Source: Tersicoccus sp. Bi-70 (GTDB lineage Bacteria > Actinomycetota > Actinomycetes > Actinomycetales > Micrococcaceae). Taken from it: a stretch of 64,000 nt of DNA. Both the position numbers and the translations under genes were made by a program. The stretch lies in contig NZ_MIEU01000010.1 in NCBI RefSeq assembly GCF_001968825.1, positions 310,001-374,000 on the forward strand, given 5' to 3'. The notes beneath the pieces are model-generated. The model was not told the DNA's origin. It worked only from the letters and a program-made list of their open reading frames with translations, and did no database searches. Numbering within the stretch: the first letter of the stretch is position 1; the number at the start of each line of letters is the position of its first letter. Shown in pieces: positions 33,536 to 42,576 of the stretch.

Positions 33536-35797
33536 TCACGGCGACGGGGTGGCCGACGGGAGCGTGAACGGATCGGTGCCGCCGGAGGACCCGGTGCCGC
33601 CGGAGGACCCGGTGCCGCCCGACGCGTCGGTGCCCGCGGTCTGATCGGTGATGGACGCCGGCCCGTCGCCGATGAGCCGCTGCGGTGGCGCGTCGAACTC
33701 GCCGTGGTCGTACAGGCCGACGGCCTTCTGCATGTACGAGGCCCACTGCGGCCCGGCGATGTAGGCGCCGTCGACCGCAGGATAGAACTTCCCGTTGATC
33801 GTGACGTTCTGCCCGGGGTGGCTGGGGCCGCCGTTGAACGGGTCGCCGAAGAAGGACGCGGTGGCCAGGCCCCGCGTGTAGCCGACCACCCAGGTCTGGT
33901 TGTTGAACTGGTTGGTGCCGGTCTTCGCGGCGGCGGGCACGGACAGCTTCTGGGGGATCAGCAGCCCGGAGCCCTTGGTGAGCACGTCCTGCAGGACGTT
34001 GGTGACGCCCTTGGCGACGTCCGGGTCAAGGGCGCCCGCGTGGCACGTCGGGCTCTGCCCGCCGATCCGTTTCCCCTGCGCGTCGTCCACCTCGGAGATG
34101 GCGATCGGGGTGCAGTAGGTGCCGTCGGCCGCGAAGGTCGCGAACGCGTTGGCCATCACCAGCGGGGCGACGTTCTGGCTGCCGAGGATGTTGCCGAGCG
34201 TCGAGAGGTCGATCTTGTCCCCGGCCTGGTTGCCCCGGTGCAGCCCGATCTCGTCCGCCACGCGCTGCACGTCGCAGACGTCCTTCAGCCCGGCGAGCGA
34301 CGCGAAGGTCGCGGTGTTGATCGAGTTGTAGATGCCCTCGCGGACAGTCATCGGCCGGTAGTGGGTGTCGTCGTCGTTCTGCAGATCGGTCGAGCCGGAC
34401 ACGGAACTGTCGAAGAAGCCCTTGACCGGCGTGCACGTGGTCTTCCACGGATAGTCCGGCGCGTAGCGCCGCTTCGAGGCATCCACGACCTGGTTGGTGG
34501 CCTTGCCCTCGGACAGCCACGCCGCCAGCGTCGCGGGCTTCATGGTCGAGCCGGGCGCCATGCCGCCCACGCCACCGAGCGGATTGCCGCTCTCGTCGGA
34601 GGCGTCGACGTTGAAGTTGTAGACCGAGACGAGATCCGACCCCTGCCCGGCGAGCTGCCGGGAGTTCTGCGCCATCGCCAGCACCTTGCCGGTGCCGGGC
34701 TGGACGGTGACGAGCGACGACCCCCACTTTGACTCGTGGGCGCCGGTCGTCGCGTCGGCCTGCTTCTGCGCGGGAGCCTGCAGCCGCGGGTCGAGCGTCG
34801 TCCTGATGGTCAGCCCGCCGCTGAGCAGCCGGTCGATCCGGTCCTGCGTCGTCGCGCCGTACGCCGGGTCGTTCTCGATCTGGTGGACGACCCAGTCGCA
34901 GAAGTAGGCGGCCTGGCTGGCGTGCTGGCAGCCCTGCCGCGGCGGGCTGAGCTGGAGCTTCAGCGGGGTGGCGACGGCCGCGTCGTGCTGGGCGCGGTCG
35001 ATGGCGCCGTGCTGGAGCATCGCGTCGAGCACGAGGTTGCGCCGCGCCAGGGCCCGCGCCGGGTGAGCCGTCGGGTCGTAGTAGCTCGGCCCGTTCACGA
35101 GCCCGGCGAGCAGGGCGGCCTGGGGGAGGTTGAGGTTCTTCGCGTCGGTCGAGAAGACGTACTGGCTCGCGGCCTGGATCCCGTAGGTGTTGCCGGAGAA
35201 CGGGGCGATGTTGAGGTAGCCCTCGAGGATCTTGTCCTTGCTCATGCGCTGCTCGAGCGAGATCGCGAGCTTCATCTCGCGCAGCTTCTCGCCGACGCTC
35301 TTCTGGCCGTTGAACACGACGTCGGTGCCCTTGCCCTCGGCCGCGAGGTTGGCGTTCAGGACGTTGGTCACGTACTGCTGGGTCAACGTCGAGGCGCCCT
35401 GGTGGCCGCCGCCGGCGTCGCTGACGAACGCGCGGAGGATGCCCATCGGGTCCACACCGCCGTGCTCGTAGAAGCGGTAGTCCTCGATGGCGACGATCGC
35501 CTTCTGGATGGTCGGCGCCATGGCACTGAGGGGAACGTCCACGCGATTCTGCGCGAACAGGGTGGCGATCGGGGAGCCGTCGGCCGCCAGGACGCGGGTC
35601 ACCTGGCCCGGCGGCGGGGACTGGAGCTCGTTCGGCAGGCTCGTGAGGAACTGCGTCGATCCGTCCGTGACTGAGCCGGAGACGGCGGCGGCCGGCACCA
35701 TGAGGGCGGCGACGAGGACGCCGCACAGGGCGCTGACGCCGAGGAAGGCGAGGAACCCGGAGCCGACGGCGGCCAGCTCGCGGCCGATGCGGCTCAT
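33536..35797 (-). CDS. bifunctional penicillin-binding protein (glycosyltransferase and transpeptidase)
   Basis: A 753-residue class A PBP that polymerises and cross-links peptidoglycan. After a membrane anchor (about residues 12-40) comes the GT51 domain with E105 in EDYRFYEHGGVD and the QGASTLTQQYVTN motif. The transpeptidase domain has S417-x-x-K420 (GSTMKPA), SIN at 492-494 and KTG at 625-627. The C-terminus is a Gly/Ser/Thr tail built from a repeated DNA unit. All catalytic motifs are intact. Monocistronic, with an approximately 120-base gap upstream. Confidence 0.93.
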   Translation of the reverse strand: MSRIGRELAAVGSGFLAFLGVSALCGVLVAALMVPAAAVSGSVTDGSTQFLTSLPNELQSPPPGQVTRVLAADGSPIATLFAQNRVDVPLSAMAPTIQKAIVAIEDYRFYEHGGVDPMGILRAFVSDAGGGHQGASTLTQQYVTNVLNANLAAEGKGTDVVFNGQKSVGEKLREMKLAISLEQRMSKDKILEGYLNIAPFSGNTYGIQAASQYVFSTDAKNLNLPQAALLAGLVNGPSYYDPTAHPARALARRNLVLDAMLQHGAIDRAQHDAAVATPLKLQLSPPRQGCQHASQAAYFCDWVVHQIENDPAYGATTQDRIDRLLSGGLTIRTTLDPRLQAPAQKQADATTGAHESKWGSSLVTVQPGTGKVLAMAQNSRQLAGQGSDLVSVYNFNVDASDESGNPLGGVGGMAPGSTMKPATLAAWLSEGKATNQVVDASKRRYAPDYPWKTTCTPVKGFFDSSVSGSTDLQNDDDTHYRPMTVREGIYNSINTATFASLAGLKDVCDVQRVADEIGLHRGNQAGDKIDLSTLGNILGSQNVAPLVMANAFATFAADGTYCTPIAISEVDDAQGKRIGGQSPTCHAGALDPDVAKGVTNVLQDVLTKGSGLLIPQKLSVPAAAKTGTNQFNNQTWVVGYTRGLATASFFGDPFNGGPSHPGQNVTINGKFYPAVDGAYIAGPQWASYMQKAVGLYDHGEFDAPPQRLIGDGPASITDQTAGTDASGGTGSSGGTGSSGGTDPFTLPSATPSP
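33575..33619. repeat. 18-bp tandem repeat in the PBP C-terminal tail
   Basis: GGTGCCGCCGGAGGACCC occurs at 33575-33592 and 33593-33610, followed by a half copy to 33619. It encodes the repeating Gly/Ser/Thr tail (GSSGGT units); copy number could vary without a frame change. Confidence 0.85.
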
Positions 35798-35920
35798 CGG
35801 GTGGTGCGCGGCCGGCGCGCGACATCGGTGCCCGCAGGCCGGAGGAGTTCGATCACATCACCGATCTCTATCGGGCCAAGCTCCACGGAAGCTGGACGCG
35901 CTCGTCCGTCGGCGTCACAC

Positions 35921-35951
35921 TCGCCCCGGATCGCGCGTCGATCCGGGGCGA
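35921..35951 (-). terminator. perfect hairpin terminator after the DoxX gene
   Basis: TCGCCCCGGATCG (35921-35933) pairs over 13 bp with CGATCCGGGGCGA (35939-35951) around the five-base loop CGCGT. It lies 24 bases beyond the DoxX stop on the minus strand. Confidence 0.88.
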
Positions 35952-35974
35952 GCGGCGGCCGCGATTCGACCGGC

Positions 35975-36553
35975 TCAGGCCGGGTCGGTCGAGCCCTCCT
36001 CGGCCGGGGTGACGGCCGACTCGGGGGTCGCGTCCGCGGCGAGCGCCTGCCGGCGGCGGTAGATCTGCACGCCGATGGCCACGGGGATGGCCGCGACGGC
36101 CACCGCCCGCATCCAGGGCCGGTCCAGCACGTGCCCGGTCAGCGCGTCCAGGGAGACCCGCCCGGGGCCACCCACCGCGAAGGAGGTGGCGGCGAGGCCG
36201 AGCACCGCCGGGTACTCGAGGCCGCCGTCCATCGCGAAGAACCCGTTCGGGGCGTGCACGCTCGCGGCGACGCCCATGGTCGTCGCGGCGGCCGCGCCTG
36301 CGGCGGGGGTCGCGAGACCGAGCGCCAGCGCGAGGCCCGCGCCGGCCTCACCGACACCGGCGAGCATGGCGCTGGTCTTCGCCGGGCGGAAGCCCATCGC
36401 GTGCATGCCCTGGCTGGTGCCTTCGATGCCGCCGCCGCCGAACCAGCCGAAGAGTTTCTGCGATCCGTGGGCGACCAGGACGCCACCCAGGCCGACCCGG
36501 AACAGCGTCCGGGCGGCGGTCGTGGAGGCGGAGGTGGTGCTGTCGTGGCTCAT
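35975..36553 (-). CDS. DoxX family membrane protein
   Basis: A 192-residue membrane protein with four hydrophobic helices (about 20-40, 58-95 as two, 115-150). The DoxX pattern is clear: RVGLGGVLVAHGSQKLFGWFGG, then GFRPAKTSAMLAGVGEAGAG. DoxX proteins are linked to oxidative-stress complexes in mycobacteria, but biochemical function is unsettled. The ATG at 36553 follows AAGGAA. It is divergent from the PAP2 gene. Confidence 0.86.
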   Translation of the reverse strand: MSHDSTTSASTTAARTLFRVGLGGVLVAHGSQKLFGWFGGGGIEGTSQGMHAMGFRPAKTSAMLAGVGEAGAGLALALGLATPAAGAAAATTMGVAASVHAPNGFFAMDGGLEYPAVLGLAATSFAVGGPGRVSLDALTGHVLDRPWMRAVAVAAIPVAIGVQIYRRRQALAADATPESAVTPAEEGSTDPA

Positions 36554-36622
36554 GAAAGGGTTCCTTCCGTCGGGATGGCTGCGGGTCGGACCAGCGTCCA
36601 GTCTACGGACGGCGGTGGACGA

Positions 36623-36665
36623 TTCTGGGCCGGTTCTTGGAGGCCGCCCCGCACGCTGGAGACAT
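36623..36665 (+). promoter_or_regulatory. OmpR-family-type promoter module, copy 1 (PAP2 gene)
   Basis: Two 11-bp direct half-sites, TTCTGGGCCGG (36623-36633) and TTCTTGGAGGC (36634-36644), then six bases, then GCACGCTGGAGACAT (36651-36665). The same design with identical spacing recurs at 39160-39202. Tandem 11-bp repeats are how OmpR-type regulators bind; a -10 of CACGCT (36652-36657) would start RNA at the ATG itself. Confidence 0.75.
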
Positions 36666-37401
36666 GTACCTGGACCGGACCCCGCACGACGCCACGGAAC
36701 GGGCGGCCAAGACCGCTGATCACGACGGACTCGTGCCCGCACCGGCGCCGCGCCTGGGGGTGCGGCTGCCCGTCGCCGTCACCGGCATCCTGATCGTCCT
36801 CATCGGTGGCCTGCTGCTGATGCACTCCGCGATCGATCTGCCGGTGGCCAGGGCGATCGACTCCCTCCACGTCGGCGGCGTGGCCGTGGTGACCGACGCC
36901 GTCTACAACGTCCTCGAGCCGGTCGGCGCGGTGCTGATCGCCGCGCTGGTCGCGTGCGTCGTGTGGTGGACCCGCCGCAGCCTGCGCGACGCGGTGGCCC
37001 TCGGCGTCACCGTCGCCGTCACCTGGCTGCCCACCGGGATCCTGAAGGCCGTGCTGGACCGGCCGCGACCGGACTCCGCGCTGCTCGCCCACCCGTTCTC
37101 GCCCACGCAGCTGGACGGGTCCTTCCCGAGCGGACACGTCGCGTTCATCACGGCGCTCGCGGCGACCCTCGTGCTGCTGACCGCGGGATCCCGGGCGCAG
37201 CGGACGATGCGGCTCGTGGCGCCGCTGGTGGCGCTGTTCGTCGTCGGCTCGATCCTGATCGACTCGGTACATTTCCCCACGGACGTGCTCGCCTCAGTGA
37301 TCTGGTCCCTGACCGTGGCCCCGCTCGTCTGGCTGCTCGTCGGGCGGGCGCTGGACCGCTGGTGGCCGGCCCGGCGTCAGGCGGGCGTGCCCAGCCGGTA
37401 G
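36664..37401 (+). CDS. PAP2-family phosphatase
   Basis: A 245-residue membrane phosphatase with about six helices. The three acid-phosphatase motifs are present: KAVLDRPRPD near 119-128, PSGH near 154-157, and SVHFPTDV near 205-212. Members dephosphorylate lipid phosphates such as undecaprenyl diphosphate or phosphatidate. The ATG at 36664 is probably leaderless. Its 3' end overlaps the convergent response-regulator gene by 25 bases. Confidence 0.9.
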   Translation: MYLDRTPHDATERAAKTADHDGLVPAPAPRLGVRLPVAVTGILIVLIGGLLLMHSAIDLPVARAIDSLHVGGVAVVTDAVYNVLEPVGAVLIAALVACVVWWTRRSLRDAVALGVTVAVTWLPTGILKAVLDRPRPDSALLAHPFSPTQLDGSFPSGHVAFITALAATLVLLTAGSRAQRTMRLVAPLVALFVVGSILIDSVHFPTDVLASVIWSLTVAPLVWLLVGRALDRWWPARRQAGVPSR

Positions 37402-38039
37402 CCGACGCCGCGCACCGTCTCGATCAGGTCCCGGTCCGTCTTGCGGCGCAGGTAGTGCACGTAGGTGTCCACGGTGCCCTCCTGCTCGCCGCGGTCGAAG
37501 ACGGCCGAGAGCAGATGCCGGCGGCTGAACGCCGTGTCCGGGTGGGCGGCGAGCACCGCCATCAGGGCGGTCTCCTTGTCGGTGAGCGTGATCCGTCCGC
37601 TGTAGGGGGACTCGACGGTGCCGTTCTCGGGGTAGAACGTCCAGCTGCCGATCGGCACCCCGGTGCCGCGACCGGAGTAGTCGCGGGTCAGGGCGCGCAG
37701 CCGTGCACCGAGCTCGTCGAAGTCGAAGGGCTTGACCAGGTAGTCGTTGGCCCCGGCGTCCAGCCCTCCCACCCGGTCGGCCACCTGGCCCAGCGCCGTC
37801 AGCAGCAGCACGGGCGTGGCGATGCCGCGCTGACGCAGCCACGCCACGAACGAGGCGCCGTCACCGTCGGGCAGCCGCCGGTCCACCACCATGACGGCGT
37901 AGAGGTCGCTCTCGGCGGCCGACCGTGCCGCCGCCAGGTCGACGGCCAGGGTCACGTCCCACGTCAGCGCCAGCATGTCCCGGGTCAGGGGGCCCAGCCG
38001 CGGGTCGTCCTCCACCAGCAGGAGCCGTGGCCCGCTCAT
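37377..38039 (-). CDS. OmpR-family response regulator
   Basis: A 220-residue regulator. Receiver domain: acidic pocket E10/D11/D12, phospho-acceptor D53 (VVDRRLPDGDG), K103 (YLVKPFDF). Winged-helix output domain from about 130 to 217, ending with DTYVHYLRRKTDRDLIETVRGVGYRLG, the OmpR/PhoB signature. It overlaps the kinase gene by four bases. The two identical direct-repeat promoter modules flanking the pair are its likely targets. Confidence 0.92.
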   Translation of the reverse strand: MSGPRLLLVEDDPRLGPLTRDMLALTWDVTLAVDLAAARSAAESDLYAVMVVDRRLPDGDGASFVAWLRQRGIATPVLLLTALGQVADRVGGLDAGANDYLVKPFDFDELGARLRALTRDYSGRGTGVPIGSWTFYPENGTVESPYSGRITLTDKETALMAVLAAHPDTAFSRRHLLSAVFDRGEQEGTVDTYVHYLRRKTDRDLIETVRGVGYRLGTPA

Positions 38040-39085
38040 CGCGTCCCCGCCGTCACGGCCGGACCCGACCCGGGGGTGCCCGCGCGCGGCAGCCGCAGCA
38101 GGAACGTCGTCCCGTCGGCCCCGGTGCGCTCGACCGCCACGGTGCCGCCGTGGCGGCCGACGACGTCGTGCACGAGGGCCAGTCCGATGCCGTGGGTGGA
38201 GCGGGTGGGTCCGGCAGCCGGGTCGGCGCCGGGCCCGTGGGCGAAGCGCTCGAACACGCGGTCGGGGGAGATGCCGCGGATGCCCGCACCCTGGTCGGTG
38301 ACCCGCACCGCCGCCCACCGCGCGTTGACGGTCGCGCTCAGCAGCACCCGCCCGCCTGCCGGCGTGTGCCCGATCGCGTTGTCGGTCAGCGCGGTCAGGC
38401 ACCGCTGCAGGGGCACCGCCGGCAGGGTGACGAGGGCGTCCGCCGGCTCGACGTCGAGCGTGACGCCCCGCTCGGCGGCGAGCACCCGCAGGTCACCGCC
38501 CACGCGGACCATGGTCTCGGCCAGGGAGGCGGGCGGCTCCCCGCCGGCCGTGCCCGCCGTCGTCTGCAGCAGGTCGTCGACGATGTCCACCAGGATGCGG
38601 GAGTCCTCCCGCAGTTCGGTCACGACGGGACGCAGTCGCGGGTCCTCGCCGACGAGGAGGTCGAGCTGCTGGACCCGGGCGTGCAGCACGGCCAACGGCG
38701 TCCGCAGCTCGTGACTGGCGTCGGCCACGAAGTTGCGCTGCCGGCGCAGGGACTCGGCCAGCGGCAGGGCGGCGCGGCGGGCGATCAGCGTGGCGGCCGC
38801 TCCCGCGAGCAGGATCGCGGCGATGCCGAGGACCACGGCCGCGACGGCGAGGTCCACGGGGTCCAGCGACACGAGGACGTGGTGGTCGCCCACCTCGCGG
38901 CCGCCGCCCGTGGTCGCCTTCCACCACACGTACCCGAACACGAGGGCGGCACCGGCGAACACGAGGACGGCGCAGAGCACGGCCACGCGGACGCCGATCC
39001 GCACGGCTGCGCGCCGGAACACGGTACGGTCCGGGTCCGCGGCGGGGGCGGTGACGCCGGTACCGGCGAGGTCGGCCTGAGGCAT
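38036..39085 (-). CDS. sensor histidine kinase
   Basis: A 349-residue kinase. Two membrane helices (about 30-54 and 78-101) bracket a very short extracytoplasmic loop of about 23 residues, so the signal is probably sensed in or at the membrane. H-box FVADASHELRTPLAVL with H125, N-box DNAIGHTP, G-boxes DQGAGI and THGIGLALVHD. The ATG at 39085 has AAGGAG upstream. A membrane- or envelope-related input would match the PAP2, DedA and DUF2127 genes around it. Confidence 0.9.
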   Translation of the reverse strand: MPQADLAGTGVTAPAADPDRTVFRRAAVRIGVRVAVLCAVLVFAGAALVFGYVWWKATTGGGREVGDHHVLVSLDPVDLAVAAVVLGIAAILLAGAAATLIARRAALPLAESLRRQRNFVADASHELRTPLAVLHARVQQLDLLVGEDPRLRPVVTELREDSRILVDIVDDLLQTTAGTAGGEPPASLAETMVRVGGDLRVLAAERGVTLDVEPADALVTLPAVPLQRCLTALTDNAIGHTPAGGRVLLSATVNARWAAVRVTDQGAGIRGISPDRVFERFAHGPGADPAAGPTRSTHGIGLALVHDVVGRHGGTVAVERTGADGTTFLLRLPRAGTPGSGPAVTAGTR

Positions 39086-39159
39086 GGGACGGCTCCTTCC
39101 TGGGGGCCACGCTAGTCGCGTCGGGAGGTGCCGGCCGGTGTCCAGACGGGTAGCGCGCA

Positions 39160-39202
39160 TTCTTGGAGGTTTCTCCGGGACCGCCGCGCACGCTGGAGAC
39201 AT
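39160..39202 (+). promoter_or_regulatory. OmpR-family-type promoter module, copy 2 (dedA operon)
   Basis: TTCTTGGAGGT (39160-39170) and TTCTCCGGGAC (39171-39181), six bases, then GCACGCTGGAGACAT (39188-39202), matching copy 1 in order and spacing. It lies between the divergent kinase gene and the DedA gene; RNA starting near 39200 would have a leader of about 60 bases. Confidence 0.75.
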
Positions 39203-39261
39203 CCACCGGTCGCGCCGTCGAACGCGCAGCGGCCGGACTTCGATCGAGGAGAGCGTGTCCC

Positions 39262-39930
39262 GTGAACGTCATCGAGTGGCTCCGGCACCTAATGGATGCC
39301 GGTTCCCTGCTGCAGGGATTCGGCCCGTGGGTGCTGCTGGGCATCGCCGTCATCGTCTTCATCGAGTCCGGGCTGCTGTTCCCGTTCCTTCCCGGCGACT
39401 CCCTGCTGGTCACCGCGGCCATCGTGCACGTGAGTCTGGGCCTGCCCGTCTGGCAGCTCGTACTCGTCGCCTCCGTGGCCGCCGTCGCCGGTGACCAGGC
39501 CGGCTATCTCCTCGGCCGCCGCTTCGGCGGACGGTGGTTCCGGCCCGACGCCCGCGTGCTGCGCACCGATCGTCTCGCGGCGGCCACCGCCTTCTTCGCC
39601 CGGCGCGGGCCGCTGGCGCTCGTGCTCGGCCGCTTCGTGCCGGTCGTGCGCACCTATGTCCCGCTGGCCGCCGGGACCGCCGGCATGGGCTACCGCCGCT
39701 TCGTCGGCTGGAACGTGCTCGGCGCGGTCGCCTGGGTGCTGAGCATGACGGCGGTCGGCGTGCTGCTCGGTGGCATCCCCGGGGTGGCGCACTCGATCGA
39801 CGCGGTGATGCTCGTGATCGTGGCGATGTCGGTGCTGCCGCTCGTGTTCGCCGCCGTGCGCCGCCGCATCACGAGCCGGCGGCAGGCCGCCCGGCAGCAG
39901 GCCCTCGCGGCCGGGGACGAGGCCGCATGA
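39262..39930 (+). CDS. DedA family membrane protein
   Basis: A 222-residue DedA/SNARE-associated-type membrane protein. The FIESGLLFPFLPGDSLLVTA motif is near residues 30-50 and the GRFVPVVRTYVPLAAGTAGM motif, with its essential arginines, near 120-140. Some DedA proteins are undecaprenyl-phosphate or lipid flippases and affect membrane homeostasis. The GTG at 39262 has GAGGAG ten bases upstream. It overlaps the next gene by four bases. Confidence 0.9.
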   Translation: MNVIEWLRHLMDAGSLLQGFGPWVLLGIAVIVFIESGLLFPFLPGDSLLVTAAIVHVSLGLPVWQLVLVASVAAVAGDQAGYLLGRRFGGRWFRPDARVLRTDRLAAATAFFARRGPLALVLGRFVPVVRTYVPLAAGTAGMGYRRFVGWNVLGAVAWVLSMTAVGVLLGGIPGVAHSIDAVMLVIVAMSVLPLVFAAVRRRITSRRQAARQQALAAGDEAA

Positions 39931-40487
39931 ACGACCGCCCCGTCTACGAGCGCGCGAACGACCGTCGCGAGACGACCGCCTCCGTCGTCTTCGTCCTCGG
40001 CATCCTCGGCAAGGCCGTCGACGGACTGATCGAGGTGGTCGCGGGCATCCCGTTGCTGGTCCTCTCGCCCGCCGCACTCGTCACGCTGAGCCAGGCCCTC
40101 ACAGCGGAGGAGCTGCGGCAGGACCCGCACGACCTGATCGCCAATCTGGTCGTCCACGGAGCCGCCCACCTGACCGGCACGTCCGCGAAGATCGGGGCCG
40201 TCTACCTGCTGTTCCACGGCATCGTGAAGCTGGCCATCGTCATCGCCCTGTTCGTGGGCACCCGGCGGATCTACCCGTGGGCGATGGGGGCGCTCGGCGT
40301 CTTCCTCGTCATCCAGCTCGTCCAGCTCGCCGTCGCGCCGAGCGTCGGGGTCGCCCTGCTGACCGTGCTGGACGGGCTGATCCTGTGGCTGACGTGGCGC
40401 GAATGGCGGCACGGCCGCTCCCTGCGCGACGCGATGCGCACCGTCCGGGCGCTGGCGCAGGCCCGGTACCGGCAGCGCGAGGTGTGA
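39927..40487 (+). CDS. DUF2127 membrane protein
   Basis: A 186-residue protein with four hydrophobic helices (about 20-45, 85-110, 115-132, 135-150). It matches the DUF2127 pattern: GILGKAVDGLIEVVAGIPLL and AVYLLFHGIVKLAIVIAL. Function unknown. Translationally coupled to dedA and therefore likely in the two-component regulon. A strong hairpin follows the stop. Confidence 0.82.
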   Translation: MNDRPVYERANDRRETTASVVFVLGILGKAVDGLIEVVAGIPLLVLSPAALVTLSQALTAEELRQDPHDLIANLVVHGAAHLTGTSAKIGAVYLLFHGIVKLAIVIALFVGTRRIYPWAMGALGVFLVIQLVQLAVAPSVGVALLTVLDGLILWLTWREWRHGRSLRDAMRTVRALAQARYRQREV

Positions 40488-40492
40488 GGTCC

Positions 40493-40548
40493 GGACACCA
40501 CCGGCGACCCGGCTGATTCACTCCCCCTGCCGGTCACCGGTGGTGTCC
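40493..40548. terminator. bidirectional hairpin terminator
   Basis: GGACACCACCGG (40493-40504) and CCGGTGGTGTCC (40537-40548) pair over 12 bp, with further inner pairs (GACC..GGC with GCC..GGTC). It lies between the convergent DUF2127 and VWA genes. Confidence 0.85.
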
Positions 40549-40553
40549 GCGCC

Positions 40554-42566
40554 TCACTCCCACTCGATGTCCCCGAAGGTCGAGCCGGTGCCGGGGTAGC
40601 GGTGTCGGAGGAACTCGCCGACGACGGCGGCCCCGAGGTCCTCCGGATCGGGGGAGACCAGGCGACCGTCCACCCGGTGCGCCATGGAGGCGAGGAACCG
40701 CTCCAGGCCCGGGTCGTCGCCGAGGCGGAAGAACGTCACCTCCGCACCGAGGCGCCCGACGCGGTCCAGCTCCGCCACGGTCGCCCGCACCGTCTCCGGC
40801 TCGGGCGGCCACGAGAACCACGCCTGGCCGTTGCCCACCAGGTGCGCGGTCGGCTCGCCGTCGGTGACGACGAGCAGCACCGGCTGCATCGTCGGGTGCT
40901 GCCGGAAGAACCGGGTGGCCAGCGTCAGCCCGTGGTGCAGATTGGTGCCCTGCTCCCGCATCGCCGAGAGTGCCGTCAACTCGCCGATGTCGCGCCGCTG
41001 CGCGTACCGGCCGAAGGTGACCAGCTGCAGCCGGTCACCGCGGAAGCGCGTGGAGACGAGGTGATGCAGGGCCAGCGCCGTGCGCTTCATCGGCACCCAG
41101 CGCCCCTCGGCCGCCATCGAGAACGACGTGTCCACGAGCAGGGCGACCGCCGCCTGGGTGCGGGCCTCCGTCTCGCGGACCTCGACGTCGCGCACGTCCA
41201 GTCGGATCCCGCCGGCGGGGCTGCCGCCCTCGGCGGCCACCCGGCCGATCGCGTTGGTCAGGGTGCGGCCCACGTCCCACGGCTCGATGTCGCCGAACTG
41301 CCAGGCCCGCGTCGAACCGGTCGCCTCACCGGCGGCGCCGGCCAGCCGGGTGTCGCGGCGGCCCTGTCGGCCGGAGAGCCGGCCGGCGGCGTCACGCAGC
41401 AGGGACTGGCCCAGCCGCCGCATCGCCTTCGGGGAGAGCTGCAGGTCGCCGTCGGCGCCGCGGCGCAGGTACCCGCTCTCCCGCATCGCGCGTTCGAGTT
41501 CGGCCAGGGTGCGTGCGGAGACCGCCGCCTCGTCACCGAGCTGCCGGGCGAGGGACTCGACGTCGACGTCGGAGAGCGTGGACCCGGCGTAGGACTGGGA
41601 GAGCTGTTCGGCGAGGGAGTCGAGTTCCGCGAGGTCCTGCAGGACGCCGGTCCCGTCGCCGAGTCCCAGGCCCTCCTGGCCCTCGAAACGCTCGGATCCG
41701 GTCCAGTCCTCGCCGGGCCGCAGGCCCTGCAGCGCGGAGTCGAGCCGGTCCAGCTGCGCCATCAGCTCGGGCGACCCGAACGCCTGGGCGGAGAGCGACA
41801 TCAGTTCCTGCCGCTGCTCGGCGCTCATGGACCGCAGCATCCGCTGGGCCGCGGCGGAGCGCTGCGCGAGGGCGTCGATGAGCTCGTCCACGTTCTGCGG
41901 GTTCTCCGGGAACGCGTCGCCGTGCTGCGCCATGAAGTTCTCGAAGTCCTCGGGGGTGTCCTCCCCGCGGGCGTGCTTCTCCAGCAGGTCGTTCAGGTCG
42001 GAGAGCATCTGCGAGATCGCCGCGCGGTCCTCGTCCGTGGCGTTCTCCATGGCCTGCTTCATGCCCGCGAACCGCTGGTCCAGCATCTCCCGGCCGAGCA
42101 GGTCCTTGATCTGCTCGTACGTCTGGCGCGCCTCCTGGGACTGCCAGTCGTAGTCGGCGAGCTCGTTGACCGCGGCCGCGGTGGAGGAGGGCAGGTTCTC
42201 CATCCGCATCTCACGGAACGCGCGGTCGGTGTTGTCCATCATCGCGTCGCGGACGAGCTGCTTGCGCTCCTCGAGGACGGCCTTGTCGAGCAGTTCCTTG
42301 ACCTGGTCGAGCGTGCCGCCGAGGCGGTGCTGCTTGAGCAGGTCCCGGCGCCGCTGCTGCACGCGGCCGGCGAGGTCGTCCAGGCCCTGCCGGTTGCGTC
42401 CGCCGCGGCGGAGGAACTCGCGCATCGCCTGCTCGGGGGAGTACCCGGACATGACGTCGTCGGCGATCGCGTCCAGGGCCTCGGCGAGGTCCACCGGGGG
42501 CGCGAGCGGGTCCGGCCCGCCCGCATACCGGCCGTAGCTGAAGGAGGACTGGTGGTGGCCCGGCAT
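40554..42566 (-). CDS. VWA domain-containing protein
   Basis: A 670-residue protein. The first two thirds are mainly helical and charged with Gln/Glu-rich segments. The C-terminal third is a von Willebrand A domain with MIDAS motif DTSFSM, a following TDGEPTAHL and a conserved Thr. It pairs with the AAA+ ATPase encoded ten bases upstream, like the BchD/BchI-style or MoxR-VWA pairs thought to remodel or metallate other proteins. Neighbouring genes do not reveal the client. Confidence 0.83.
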   Translation of the reverse strand: MPGHHQSSFSYGRYAGGPDPLAPPVDLAEALDAIADDVMSGYSPEQAMREFLRRGGRNRQGLDDLAGRVQQRRRDLLKQHRLGGTLDQVKELLDKAVLEERKQLVRDAMMDNTDRAFREMRMENLPSSTAAAVNELADYDWQSQEARQTYEQIKDLLGREMLDQRFAGMKQAMENATDEDRAAISQMLSDLNDLLEKHARGEDTPEDFENFMAQHGDAFPENPQNVDELIDALAQRSAAAQRMLRSMSAEQRQELMSLSAQAFGSPELMAQLDRLDSALQGLRPGEDWTGSERFEGQEGLGLGDGTGVLQDLAELDSLAEQLSQSYAGSTLSDVDVESLARQLGDEAAVSARTLAELERAMRESGYLRRGADGDLQLSPKAMRRLGQSLLRDAAGRLSGRQGRRDTRLAGAAGEATGSTRAWQFGDIEPWDVGRTLTNAIGRVAAEGGSPAGGIRLDVRDVEVRETEARTQAAVALLVDTSFSMAAEGRWVPMKRTALALHHLVSTRFRGDRLQLVTFGRYAQRRDIGELTALSAMREQGTNLHHGLTLATRFFRQHPTMQPVLLVVTDGEPTAHLVGNGQAWFSWPPEPETVRATVAELDRVGRLGAEVTFFRLGDDPGLERFLASMAHRVDGRLVSPDPEDLGAAVVGEFLRHRYPGTGSTFGDIEWE

Positions 42567-42576
42567 GGTGTGCTCC

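Noticed and set aside
33575-33619. CRISPR-like repeat
   Set aside because: Gapless 18-bp tandem copies inside a coding tail with no spacers; no CRISPR array or cas gene appears anywhere in the window.
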